The position numbers and the translations under genes were made by a program. Positions 53,785 through 61,849 of a DNA stretch of 64,000 nucleotides are shown here, in pieces. How positions within the stretch are numbered: the stretch's first letter is position 1; each line of letters begins with the position of its first letter. A model generated the notes under the pieces. It was not told the origin of the DNA, searched no databases, and saw only the letters and a program-made list of their open reading frames with translations. Location of the stretch: contig JAHQXD010000003.1 in the NCBI GenBank assembly GCA_019449655.1, positions 99,611-163,610 of the forward strand, given 5' to 3'. Source of the DNA: Ferrigenium straubiae. Its GTDB lineage: Bacteria; Pseudomonadota; Gammaproteobacteria; Burkholderiales; Gallionellaceae.

Positions 53785-54639
53785 ATGATCTACCTGAACG
53801 GGCAGTACATGCCCATCGAGGAAGCGAAGATTTCCGTGCTGGATCGCGGCTTCATCTTCGGCGACGGCGTGTACGAAGTAATCCCGGTGTATTCACGCCG
53901 CCCGTTCCGCCTCGGAGAGCACCTGCGCCGCCTGCAGCACAGCCTGGACGGCATCCGGCTCGCCAACCCGCATGACGAACAGGAGTGGACGCAAATCGTC
54001 GGCGAAATCATCGCACGCAATCCCGGCGAGGATCAGTCGCTGTACCTGCACATCACGCGCGGCACAGCCAGGCGCGACCACGCCTTTCCCAAGCCACCCG
54101 TCGCGCCGACGGTGTTCGTGATGAGCAATCTCCTGACCACCCCGTCCGCCGAACAGCTGGCGAACGGCATCGTCTGCATCACCGCGCCGGACAACCGCTG
54201 GCTGCGCTGCGACATCAAGGCCATCGCGCTGCTGCCCAACGTGCTGCTGCGCCAGATGGCGGTCGATGTGGGCTGCGCCGAGACCATCCTGATCCGCGAC
54301 AATGAGTTCATGACCGAGGGCGCGGCGAGCAACATCTTCGCAGTGAAGCACGGCACGCTGCTCGCACCGCCCAAGGACAACCTGATGCTGCCCGGCATCA
54401 CCTACGACGTGGTGCTGGAACTCGCCGCCGCCGACGGCATCCCCTGCGAGGTGCGGCGCGTGACGAAGGAGGAGGTGTTTTCCGCCGACGAGCTGCTGCT
54501 CACCTCCTCGACGAAGGAGGTGCTCGCGATCACGCAGCTCGACGGCAAGCAGGTCGGCAGCGGCCGGCCGGGCGCGATGTTCGCGCGGCTGCATGCGCTG
54601 TACCAGGATTTCAAACGCGACGTGATGCGTGCCGCATGA
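53785..54639 (+). CDS. D-amino acid aminotransferase (class IV)
   Basis: A 284-aa PLP enzyme. N-terminal IYLNGQYMPIEEAKISVLDRGFIFGDGVYEVIP is typical of D-alanine transaminases. The PLP lysine is in DIKAIALLPNVLLRQ, and the glutamate and glycine region is EFMTEGAASNIFAV. It makes D-Glu/D-Ala for wall synthesis or recycling, fitting its position behind the D,D-carboxypeptidase. It overlaps ybeD by 4 bases. Confidence 0.92.
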   Translation: MIYLNGQYMPIEEAKISVLDRGFIFGDGVYEVIPVYSRRPFRLGEHLRRLQHSLDGIRLANPHDEQEWTQIVGEIIARNPGEDQSLYLHITRGTARRDHAFPKPPVAPTVFVMSNLLTTPSAEQLANGIVCITAPDNRWLRCDIKAIALLPNVLLRQMAVDVGCAETILIRDNEFMTEGAASNIFAVKHGTLLAPPKDNLMLPGITYDVVLELAAADGIPCEVRRVTKEEVFSADELLLTSSTKEVLAITQLDGKQVGSGRPGAMFARLHALYQDFKRDVMRAA

Positions 54640-54920
54640 GCGAATTGCCCGAAAACAAGCTGACCGACAGCCTGCTCGAATATCCCTGCGAATTCCCGCT
54701 GAAGATATTCGGCCTGCAGCAGGCGGGCTTCGCGCAGGCCGTACTGGAAGTCGTGGTACGCCACGACCCTGATTTCCAGGCCGGCAGCATGGAAATGCGC
54801 GCCAGCAAGAATGCCCGTTACCTCAGCCTGACCTGCACCATCCGCGCCACCTCGCGCGAGCAGCTCGACGCGCTCTACCGGGAGCTGTGCGACCATCCAT
54901 CGGTCGTGATGGTGCTATGA
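54636..54920 (+). CDS. ybeD: YbeD family (DUF493) protein
   Basis: A 94-aa protein of the DUF493/YbeD family ([28 protein letters not shown].. and [25 protein letters not shown]). It has an ACT-like fold, and its position upstream of lipB is the usual one. A link to lipoic acid metabolism is suggested by context only. Its stop overlaps the lipB ATG. Confidence 0.92.
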   Translation: MSELPENKLTDSLLEYPCEFPLKIFGLQQAGFAQAVLEVVVRHDPDFQAGSMEMRASKNARYLSLTCTIRATSREQLDALYRELCDHPSVVMVL

Positions 54921-55609
54921 GCGGGGAAGGGAGAAGGGAGAAGGGAGAAGGGGAAAATCATGCGGCTCTCTCCCACCTTTCGCCGCCGGTCATCCACACG
55001 CTCGGCCTGGTCGAATACCAGCCGATCTGGGACGCGATGAAAAAATTCACCGCAGAGCGCACTGCGGAAACGCGCGACGAAATCTGGCTGGCGCAGCATC
55101 CGCCGGTCTATACCCAGGGACAGGCAGGCAGGCCGGAACACCTGCTGCATCCCAACGGGATTCCGGTCGTCAAGGTGGATCGCGGCGGCCAGATCACCTA
55201 CCACGGCCCCGGCCAGATCGTCGCCTACCTGCTGCTCGACCTGCGCCGCTGGAAGATCAACGTGCGCGAACTGGTGCGCCTGATGGAGCGCTCGGTGATC
55301 GATCTGCTCGGAGAATTCGGCGTAGCCGCGCAGGGACGCGAGGATGCGCCCGGCGTGTACGTGGCGGATGCGAAAATCGCCTCGCTCGGACTGAAGATAA
55401 AACACGGCTGCTGCTATCACGGCCTCGCATTGAACGTGGACATGGACCTGACCCCGTTCGCCGCCATCAACCCCTGCGGTTACGCCGGCCTGCGCGTCAC
55501 ACAATGCCGCGAACTCGGCATCACCGCCGGCATCGGCGAGCTGCAGGCGCAACTGTCGCAGAACCTGATCCACGGCCTGCAGCAACACCTGGAAAGAAAA
55601 ACGGCATGA
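54917..55609 (+). CDS. lipB: Octanoyltransferase LipB
   Basis: A 230-aa enzyme that transfers octanoate from ACP to lipoyl domains. Signatures are [23 protein letters not shown] (~77-99), the Lys in KIASLGLKI, and the acyl-thioester Cys in NPCGYAGL. About 25 N-terminal residues are extra and encoded by a purine-rich heptanucleotide repeat; no other ATG/GTG/TTG lies in frame before the conserved [10 protein letters not shown]. It overlaps ybeD and lipA by 4 bases each. Confidence 0.94.
   Translation: MSGEGRREKGEGENHAALSHLSPPVIHTLGLVEYQPIWDAMKKFTAERTAETRDEIWLAQHPPVYTQGQAGRPEHLLHPNGIPVVKVDRGGQITYHGPGQIVAYLLLDLRRWKINVRELVRLMERSVIDLLGEFGVAAQGREDAPGVYVADAKIASLGLKIKHGCCYHGLALNVDMDLTPFAAINPCGYAGLRVTQCRELGITAGIGELQAQLSQNLIHGLQQHLERKTA
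54924..54951 (+). repeat. Heptanucleotide repeat inside the lipB start region
   Basis: GGGAAGG is followed by three perfect copies of GAGAAGG (54931-54951). The unit is 7 bases, so a change in copy number would shift the lipB frame. Confidence 0.7.
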
Positions 55610-56550
55610 ACGACCCCGAGCACAAGCAAACTGGAAAAGAAAAAACCGCACGCATCCCGATCAAGGTCGTGCCGCTGCAGCAGCGCCTGCGCAAGCCGGA
55701 ATGGATCCGCATCAAACCCGCCGGCGGCGCGGGATACAACGAGGTGAAACGCATCCTGCGCGAGAACAAACTGCACACGGTGTGCGAGGAAGCCTCCTGC
55801 CCGAACCTCGGCGAATGCTTCGGCAAGGGCACGGCGACCTTCATGATCCTCGGCGATGTCTGCACGCGGCGCTGCCCGTTCTGCGACGTGGCGCACGGCA
55901 AACCGCAGCCGCCCGACGCGAACGAACCGGAAAATCTCGCGCGCTCCATCGGCCTGCTCAAATTGAGGTACGCAGTCATCACCAGCGTGGACCGCGACGA
56001 CCTGCGCGACGGCGGCGCGCGGCATTTCGCGGACTGCATCGCCGCGATCCGCACCAGCGCCCCCACGACGCGCCTGGAAATCCTCGTGCCGGATTTCCGT
56101 GGGCGGCTGGAAGTTGCGCTGGACGAGCTTGCCACCAGCCTGCCCGACGTGTTCAACCATAACCTCGAAACCGTGCCGCGCCTCTACGGCATGGCGCGCC
56201 CCGGTGCGGACTACGCCCACTCGCTGAAGCTGCTCAGGGAATTCAAGGCGCGCTTCCCTCACATCCCGACTAAGTCCGGCCTGATGGTCGGCCTCGGCGA
56301 GACCGACGAGGAAGTGCTTGAGGTGATGCGCGACCTGCGCGCGCACGAGGTGGACATGCTTACCATCGGCCAGTACCTGCAACCCTCCGACGGCCACCTG
56401 CCGGTGCTGCGCTACGTGCCGCCGGAGACCTTCGCGCGGTTCGAACAGGCCGCAAAGGAGATGGGGTTTTCGCATGCCGCCTGCGGGCCGATGGTCAGGT
56501 CGAGCTATTTCGCCGACGAGCAGGCGCAGCGGGCGGGAGTAATAATTTAA
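55606..56550 (+). CDS. lipA: Lipoyl synthase
   Basis: A 314-aa radical-SAM enzyme that inserts two sulfurs into octanoyl groups. The auxiliary cluster motif is [12 protein letters not shown], the radical-SAM cluster is CTRRCPFC, and the C-terminal serine ligand is in [15 protein letters not shown] 55606 overlaps the lipB stop. A degenerate second copy of its 3' end lies at 58161-58210. Confidence 0.97.
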   Translation: MNDPEHKQTGKEKTARIPIKVVPLQQRLRKPEWIRIKPAGGAGYNEVKRILRENKLHTVCEEASCPNLGECFGKGTATFMILGDVCTRRCPFCDVAHGKPQPPDANEPENLARSIGLLKLRYAVITSVDRDDLRDGGARHFADCIAAIRTSAPTTRLEILVPDFRGRLEVALDELATSLPDVFNHNLETVPRLYGMARPGADYAHSLKLLREFKARFPHIPTKSGLMVGLGETDEEVLEVMRDLRAHEVDMLTIGQYLQPSDGHLPVLRYVPPETFARFEQAAKEMGFSHAACGPMVRSSYFADEQAQRAGVII

Positions 56551-56677
56551 ATCTATCGCTTGGCTGTACGGGGTTTCCGGGCTTAATGTGGATGTGGGAT
56601 GGCTGAAAATTCAATGTGAAGCTGATCCCTTTAATTGATGGCGCGGCATGCCTTGTTCCTCAGTTCACGCTACTGAA

Positions 56678-56700
56678 AACAATTCGACTCCGGTACCTTT
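56678..56700 (+). repeat. 23-base repeat, copy B
   Basis: AACAATTCGACTCCGGTACC then TTT matches 4783-4805 (minus strand) at 20 of 23 positions. It sits in the 183-base gap after lipA. Confidence 0.45.
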
Positions 56701-56733
56701 GGTTTTGATGTTTATTCTCCTTACGTCAATTTG

Positions 56734-57390
56734 TTAGTTTGGAGCTTTGAAACCACGAAACTTCCAAGCTGGGCACCATTCAGTTGCAAGCGGCTCGCGG
56801 ATAATCCTGTAGCTTTCCAGCGACCTCCCCGCCTCCTTGTTAACCCTGCGCACGATATCCACCGTCAGCACCGAGGCATCGCGTTCCTCCACCGTCAGGC
56901 TGTATTGGTCATAGCCGCCGACCATGACGTTGGGTTCCTTGAACTGCGCCGGAAACTCTTCCAGCGGAATGCGCTGCCATGCCTTGCCGTCATATTTGAA
57001 GAATACATAAGGGGGATTCGGGCGCCCCCATCGGTTATAGGCAGTACACCGGGTGATCTTGGCCGCCGCATAGGGAACGTCTTTCACGAAATCCAGAACC
57101 ATCAAACTCAGATTGTCCGGTTCAGAGCGTGAGCGGTTATCGCTTCGCCAAGTCACGCTTTGATTGGATTCCGGAATGTGGAAGGTAGTGACATGCTCCG
57201 CCAGCGGTGCGCCTTGCCCGATTTCATGAGGGAGGCTGGAATCGTGAACATCCTTTCTTTCCACGATCATTTTCCGGCCATCATGTAATAGCACCTCTTC
57301 CTTCCAGCTTATCGAGCTGGCCGTGGCACAGCCGCTGATGCTCAATATCGCCAGCATTAGAAACATCTGTTTCTTGATTATGAGTTTCAT
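56734..57390 (-). CDS. Unrecognised lipoprotein
   Basis: A 218-aa protein with a lipoprotein signal peptide (MKLIIKKQMFLMLAILSISGC, lipobox Cys21). The mature part begins ATASSISWKEEVLLHDGRKMIVERK and has a beta-rich pattern; YVFFKYDGKAWQRIPLEEFPAQFKEPNVM is distinctive. No family is assigned. ATG 57390 was chosen because GGAGGGC lies about 8 bases upstream. It lies in the accessory insert after lipA, on the opposite strand. Confidence 0.7.
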   Translation of the reverse strand: MKLIIKKQMFLMLAILSISGCATASSISWKEEVLLHDGRKMIVERKDVHDSSLPHEIGQGAPLAEHVTTFHIPESNQSVTWRSDNRSRSEPDNLSLMVLDFVKDVPYAAAKITRCTAYNRWGRPNPPYVFFKYDGKAWQRIPLEEFPAQFKEPNVMVGGYDQYSLTVEERDASVLTVDIVRRVNKEAGRSLESYRIIREPLATEWCPAWKFRGFKAPN

Positions 57391-57561
57391 GCTGCTGCCC
57401 TCCATGCGTTAGTTAGAATCAAAGGGGTTAGCTCAGCTTCGTATTATGTTTTTGCATTTCTCATCTCCTTTTCAAATTCAAAGCTTTTGTCCCTCGTCAT
57501 CCGATCCGATACACCCTCTAGCCTTTGCACCCTTGCCTGTATTGCAAATGCATCAAAATAA

Positions 57562-57912
57562 CTATTTATAACGAGCTTCCTGAATTCCTGCTTTCGACTG
57601 TATATCCGTAGCAACCGAGCGCAATTTTTCCGCCACTGCCCTCAGGCTGTTCATTTGCACCCTGGCGGCTTCAACTTTCTCCGCGTCGACCGGCTGCCCG
57701 TCGGACGAAACGGAATTCGTCACCCGCTCGATGGCGTCGGCAAACCGGTCCAGTGCGTTCGCCCGAGCGAGATAGTTTTCAGTCTTGGCCGTCACCGATT
57801 CCCATATGGAATGACTGAAGTCGTCCACCTGTTTCAACAGTTCATCTACAAAAACCTCCCCGCCAGCCAGGCCACGCAACAAAGGAACCGGATCTTTGTC
57901 ATGCTTTCTCAT
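57562..57912 (-). CDS. Unrecognised small helical protein
   Basis: A 116-aa, charged, helix-rich protein (LLKQVDDFSHSIWESVTAKTENYLARANALDRFADAIERVTNSV, then a second long helix QMNSLRAVAEKLRSVATDIQ). It has no membrane segment or known family; the heptad-like pattern suggests a coiled coil. The ATG overlaps the stop of a truncated upstream frame (ATGA). Confidence 0.6.
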   Translation of the reverse strand: MRKHDKDPVPLLRGLAGGEVFVDELLKQVDDFSHSIWESVTAKTENYLARANALDRFADAIERVTNSVSSDGQPVDAEKVEAARVQMNSLRAVAEKLRSVATDIQSKAGIQEARYK

Positions 57913-58058
57913 TTCGCTTCTCCTGTCAGGAAATCAAAGCTCCCCTCGATAGCCGCTCCCACCGCTTCCCGGAACGCACCCGGCATCGGCGAGCGCAGGT
58001 ATTCGAAGGTCCTTGTGCTGCTGCATTTCGGCGGTAACTTGCATGCCGAGGCCGTACC
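57909..58058 (-). pseudogene. Possible 3' remnant of a gene coupled to the helical protein
   Basis: A 49-codon frame ends ATGA with the helical-protein gene. It reads FEYLRSPMPGAFREAVGAAI in its central part and ends EGSFDFLTGEAK. It is closed upstream by TAG at 58059-58061 and has no good start. The ATGA coupling and protein-like composition suggest the tail of a gene whose front was lost near the lipA-tail copy. Confidence 0.35.
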
Positions 58059-58078
58059 CTACTGTGGAGGCGATGGCA

Positions 58079-58114
58079 AAACAATATGCCGAAATACATA
58101 GATACTTCGGCCTA
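58079..58114 (-). promoter_or_regulatory. Palindromic regulatory-like site, copy 3
   Basis: The dyad core is 58089-58110, with 8 of 11 pairs. On the minus strand it reads TAGGCCGAAGTATCTATG and continues to CATATTGTTT, nearly identical to copies 1 and 2. It precedes the helical-protein locus by 167 bases. Confidence 0.6.
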
Positions 58115-58160
58115 TATGGCCCTTGGCTGTTTTCCGGGATTTCCGCGCCGCCAGGGCTAC

Positions 58161-58210
58161 GGTCGGGTCGAGTATTTCGCCGTCGAGCAGGCGCAACGGG
58201 CCGGAGTAAT
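58161..58210 (+). pseudogene. Degenerate copy of the lipA 3' end
   Basis: It matches 56493-56543 of lipA with one gap and four mismatches in 51 positions, and weaker similarity extends about 25 bases left. The single-base gap breaks the reading frame. Distance between the two copies is 1668 bases. Confidence 0.8.
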
Positions 58211-58341
58211 CTAGAATCGCAGGCAGGGAACCAACCGGCATCCGGCCGGTCTATCCGCCCACGTATTCGATTCGCCTGCTGCGGCAGTCCGAGTACGGCA
58301 AGATTCTCCCTCCGTCAATCATCTAACTGAAGGAAACCATC

Positions 58342-58659
58342 ATGAAAATTCGTTATCTCGCAACAGCAGCTGCCTTGTCCGTTTCCACTGCCGCTTTCGC
58401 CGCAGGCAACGGTGCAGCCCTGTTCAAGCAGGGTAATTGCGGCGCATGCCATGCCGCCGCGAGCAAATCGGTCGGCCCGTCGCTGGCGGATATTGCCGCA
58501 AAATACAAAGGCGACAAGGGCGCCCAGGCCAAGCTGGAAACCAAGGTGCGCAACGGCGGCGCAGGGTCGTTCGGCGCCATGCCCATGCCCCCCACCCCCA
58601 AGACCGTGAGCGACGGCGACATCAAGGCCATGGTGGCGTGGATGCTGAGCCAGAAATAA
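58342..58659 (+). CDS. Class I c-type cytochrome (c551/c552 type)
   Basis: A 105-aa periplasmic protein with a signal peptide ending AAFAAGNG (~1-21). The haem site is CGACH (33-37), and the axial Met is probably in GAMPMPP (~81-87). It is similar to small monohaem electron shuttles of denitrifying or sulfur-oxidising bacteria. GAAGGAAACC precedes the ATG. A bidirectional-type terminator follows. Confidence 0.92.
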   Translation: MKIRYLATAAALSVSTAAFAAGNGAALFKQGNCGACHAAASKSVGPSLADIAAKYKGDKGAQAKLETKVRNGGAGSFGAMPMPPTPKTVSDGDIKAMVAWMLSQK

Positions 58660-58675
58660 GCCTGCACCGCCACCC

Positions 58676-58701
58676 AAAAAACCGGCGCAAGCCGGTTTTT
58701 T
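58676..58701. terminator. Intrinsic terminator after the cytochrome gene
   Basis: AAAAAACCGGC-GCAA-GCCGGTTTTTT is a symmetric hairpin flanked by A and T tracts. It lies 17 bases after the cytochrome stop and could work in both directions. Confidence 0.9.
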
Positions 58702-58790
58702 ATTGCCCGCTCCGCCCCGGCACGGTACGGCGGAGTCGATGGGTGCGAGAGGGGCGGCGTGCGGCTGCTCCCACAATCGGCCGGCTTCGC

Positions 58791-58840
58791 CATAACCAGC
58801 GACTTGGTGAGCGTTGTTGGCTCGCCTGGTCGAATGGCTA
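58791..58840. repeat. ATAACCAGCGACT dispersed repeat
   Basis: ATAACCAGCGACTTGGTGAG followed by a CTGGTCGAATGGCT block resembles 16061-16110. It lies in the 270-base gap between the cytochrome and ribonuclease genes, which otherwise shows no gene. Confidence 0.5.
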
Positions 58841-58929
58841 GTAGTTCCATCAGTAATGTGTCACAGCCGCGCCCCGGCGCCGCTGCCGCGTGCTGCTATA
58901 ATCCGCGACAATTTTTCACGCAACTTTCC

Positions 58930-60804
58930 ATGAATATCCTTTACGAAGAAGAAGGCAGCTTCAAGGTCGGCAGCATCATGGCCGACAACACCACCTCGCT
59001 CCAGATTGAAAGCGTTTCGGGCAAGCGCAGCAAGGTCAAGGCGGCCAATGTGATGCTGCGCTTCACCCAGCCCGCCCTGTCCGAATTCCTCGCCCAGGCC
59101 GAAGCGGCTGCCGCGGGTATCGAGGTGGATTTCCTCTGGGAATGCTGCCCGCCGGACGAGTTCGGTTTCGAGCAGATCGCCGCCGACTATTACGGCCATG
59201 CGCCAAGCCCGCTGGAAGCCGCCGCCGCGTTGATCCGCCTGCACAGTGCGCCGATCTATTTCCACAAAAAAGGCAAGGGACGCTATCGCGCCGCCCCGCC
59301 GGACGTACTCAAGGCCGCGCTGGCCGGCGCCGAGAAGAAGCGCCAGCAGCTCGCGTTGCAGGCGCGCTACGCCGAGCAGCTTGGCTGCTTCGAACTGCCC
59401 GAGGAGTTTGCGGGACGCCTTGCGCAATTGCTCTACAAGCCGGATCGCAACACCCTCGAGGTCAAGGCGCTGGAGGCGGCCTCTGCGGCAACACATCTGT
59501 CCGCCGCGCACCTGCTGCAACGCTGCGGCGCCCTGCCCTCCACGCACGATTACCACTTGCAGAAGTTCCTGTTCGAGCACTTCCCTGACGGCACCGGCTT
59601 CCCGCCCGTCGAGTTGAACACCTGGGACGAACTGCCGCTGGCCGGCGTGAACGCCTTCAGCATCGACGACGCCGCCACTACGGAGATCGACGATGCGCTC
59701 TCGGTGGAGAAGCTCCCCAACGGTAACTGGCGCATCGGCGTGCATATCGCCGCGCCCGCGCTGGGCATGCCGCGCAATTCGGCAGGCGACAAAATCGCCG
59801 CGCAGCGCCTCTCCACCGTGTACATGCCGGGGCAGAAGATCACCATGCTGCCGGACAGCGTGGTGCAGGCCTTCACTCTGTGCGCCGACCGCGTCAGCCC
59901 GGCGCTGTCGATGTACAACGAGGTGGATGGCGCGACGCTGGAAATCCTCGGCCACGAGAGCCGCGTCGAGCGCGTGCATGTCGCCGCGAACCTGCGCCAC
60001 GACACGCTGGAGCCGCTGTTCAACGAGGAGACACTCACGACGGGCAAACTGGATTATCCCTATGCAAACGAGCTCACCTTGCTGTGGAAGCTCGCACAGA
60101 AACTGGAGACGGTGCGCGGCAAGCCGTCCGACAACAGCACGCAGCAGGTCGATTACAACTTCCAGGTCGAGACTGGTCCAGGCGGCAAGGACGACCGCAT
60201 CATCATCGCGCAGCGGCGGCGCGGCTCGCCGATCGACAAGGTGGTTTCCGAACTGATGATCCTCGTGAACAGCGAATGGGGCCGGCATCTCGCCGAGCAC
60301 GGCTTCGTCGGCATCTACCGCACGCAGCAAAACGGCAAGGTGAAGATGAGCACCGTCGCCGCGCCGCACCAAGGGCTGGGCGTGGCGCAGTATATGTGGT
60401 CGAGTTCGCCGCTGCGCCGCTACGTGGACCTGCTGAACCAGCGCCAGATCATCGCGATGCTGCACGACGGCGATCCGGCCTATCCGAAAAACGACCCCGC
60501 GCTGTATGCGGCGATGCGCGACTTCGACACCATGTACACCATCTACGGCGATTTCCAGAAAAACATGGAACGCTACTGGTGCCTGCGCTGGCTGCAGCAG
60601 GAAAAAGTCGAATTGGCCGAGGCGTGCGTCCTCCGCGAGAACCTGGTCAGGCTTTCCGACATCCCGCTGGTCTTCCGCGTGCCGTCGCTGCCGGAATTGC
60701 CCCCCAACACCCGCGTGCAGCTGGCCATCGGCGAGATCGACCTGCTCGATCTGGAGGTGCAGGCACGCTTCGTCGCGGCCATCGAGGAGGAAACGGCGGC
60801 ATGA
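58930..60804 (+). CDS. RNB-domain 3'-5' exoribonuclease (RNase II family)
   Basis: A 624-aa enzyme. An N-terminal ~250 residues unlike the usual cold-shock domains is followed by the RNB catalytic block FSIDDAATTEIDDALSVE (acidic metal ligands, ~240-258) and GVHIAAPALGMP. SPLRRYVDLLNQRQI is the second RNB signature. The C-terminal ~70 residues may be an S1-like domain. ATG 58930 was chosen because upstream in-frame codons (to 58759) cover a repeat and have no homology. Confidence 0.92.
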   Translation: MNILYEEEGSFKVGSIMADNTTSLQIESVSGKRSKVKAANVMLRFTQPALSEFLAQAEAAAAGIEVDFLWECCPPDEFGFEQIAADYYGHAPSPLEAAAALIRLHSAPIYFHKKGKGRYRAAPPDVLKAALAGAEKKRQQLALQARYAEQLGCFELPEEFAGRLAQLLYKPDRNTLEVKALEAASAATHLSAAHLLQRCGALPSTHDYHLQKFLFEHFPDGTGFPPVELNTWDELPLAGVNAFSIDDAATTEIDDALSVEKLPNGNWRIGVHIAAPALGMPRNSAGDKIAAQRLSTVYMPGQKITMLPDSVVQAFTLCADRVSPALSMYNEVDGATLEILGHESRVERVHVAANLRHDTLEPLFNEETLTTGKLDYPYANELTLLWKLAQKLETVRGKPSDNSTQQVDYNFQVETGPGGKDDRIIIAQRRRGSPIDKVVSELMILVNSEWGRHLAEHGFVGIYRTQQNGKVKMSTVAAPHQGLGVAQYMWSSSPLRRYVDLLNQRQIIAMLHDGDPAYPKNDPALYAAMRDFDTMYTIYGDFQKNMERYWCLRWLQQEKVELAEACVLRENLVRLSDIPLVFRVPSLPELPPNTRVQLAIGEIDLLDLEVQARFVAAIEEETAA

Positions 60805-60850
60805 CACGGTGCGCACAAGTGTTCGGCGCTCTTGAAGGAGACGCGACGGC

Positions 60851-61702
60851 ATGATCAGCGCGTTAAAAACGCGCCTGTCCGCATCGATGACCCTCTCGGT
60901 CGCGCTGCACGCCTTCGCGCTGTTCGGCATCGCGCTGGTGATGCCCGACCCGCGCAGCGCGGCCAGCTTCCTGCAGCCACTGCAGGTGGTGCTGGTCAAC
61001 ACCAAGTCCAAATCCCGGCCGGACAAGGCCGATGCGCTGGCGCAGGCGAATCTGGATGGCGGCGGCAACACCCCGGAAGACCGGCAGGCCAAGACCCCGC
61101 TGCCCGCGATCCGCGACGACCAACAGTTCACTCCGGAACAGACCGCGAAGCGCGTCGCGCAGCTTGAGGAGGAATCGAAGCGCATGCTGACCCGGCTGAA
61201 GAGCGATTACAGGGTAACGCAACCCGAACTCAGGAAACAGCAGAGCAGCGACGCAAGCCGCGGCGAAGACCTGGTGCAGAAGAGCCTGGAGATCGCGCGC
61301 CTCGAGGCGCAGATCAACAAGAATTTCGACGCCTACCAGAAGATGCCGCGCCGCAAATACATCGGCGCGCGCACGCAGGAATACCGCTTCGCGCAGTACA
61401 TCGAAGACTGGCGCATCAAGGTGGAGCGTATCGGCAACCTGAATTACCCGGAGCAGGCGCGCCAGCAGCATATCTTCGGCAGCCTGCGGCTCAGCGTATC
61501 GATCAACACAGACGGCAGCCTGGGGCCGATCGAAGTGGACAAAACATCGGGCAGCCGCATCCTGGATGCGGCGGCGATGCGCATCGTCAGGCTCGCCGCG
61601 CCCTACGCGCCGCTGCCGCCGGACATCCGCAAGGACACCGACATCCTGGTCATCACGCGCACCTGGACCTTCACTTCATCGGACCGGCTGGAAAGCGAGT
61701 AA
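60851..61702 (+). CDS. TonB family energy transducer
   Basis: A 283-aa protein with an N-terminal signal anchor (LSASMTLSVALHAFALFGIALVMP, ~9-32). A charged coiled-coil spacer (~85-170) replaces the usual Pro-rich linker. The TonB C-terminal domain spans ~190-275 (RIGNLNYPEQARQQHIFGSLRLSVSINTDGSLGPIEVDKTSGSRILDAAAMRIVRLAAPYAPLPP). It probably links proton-motive force to outer-membrane receptors. No ExbB/ExbD genes are adjacent. A MITE-like repeat follows its stop by one base. Confidence 0.88.
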   Translation: MISALKTRLSASMTLSVALHAFALFGIALVMPDPRSAASFLQPLQVVLVNTKSKSRPDKADALAQANLDGGGNTPEDRQAKTPLPAIRDDQQFTPEQTAKRVAQLEEESKRMLTRLKSDYRVTQPELRKQQSSDASRGEDLVQKSLEIARLEAQINKNFDAYQKMPRRKYIGARTQEYRFAQYIEDWRIKVERIGNLNYPEQARQQHIFGSLRLSVSINTDGSLGPIEVDKTSGSRILDAAAMRIVRLAAPYAPLPPDIRKDTDILVITRTWTFTSSDRLESE

Positions 61703-61703
61703 T

Positions 61704-61844
61704 GGAAGCCTCTATAAATCCATTTTGCGGGCGAATCGCGGTGTCGCGTGCTCGCTCACTCCTCGCCTATCAACTCGATATGTCTCGTCGTTCGCTGTGC
61801 GGCTCCTTGCGCTTCATCCCGCAAAATGAATTTCTAGAGGTTCC
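61704..61844. mobile_element. MITE-like element with ~27-bp terminal inverted repeats
   Basis: The left end (61704-61731, GGAAGCCTCTATAAATCC then ATTTTGCGGG) pairs with the right end (61818-61844) with one gap and two mismatches. The 141-base element carries no transposase. It fills the whole gap between tonB and aroE, and its right end supplies the AGAGG ribosome binding site (61836-61840) 9 bases before the aroE ATG. Confidence 0.75.
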
Positions 61845-61849
61845 ATGTC

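Larger units (their letters stand above)
57913..58341. other. 429-base stretch between the helical protein and the cytochrome c
   Basis: It holds, left to right, the gene remnant (to 58058), palindromic site copy 3 (58079-58114), the degenerate lipA 3' end (58161-58210) and about 130 bases of leader for the cytochrome gene. No intact gene is visible. Confidence 0.6.

Noticed and set aside
58861-61185. 774-codon minus-strand frame across the ribonuclease and tonB
   Set aside because: It spans two well-supported plus-strand genes and has no motifs.
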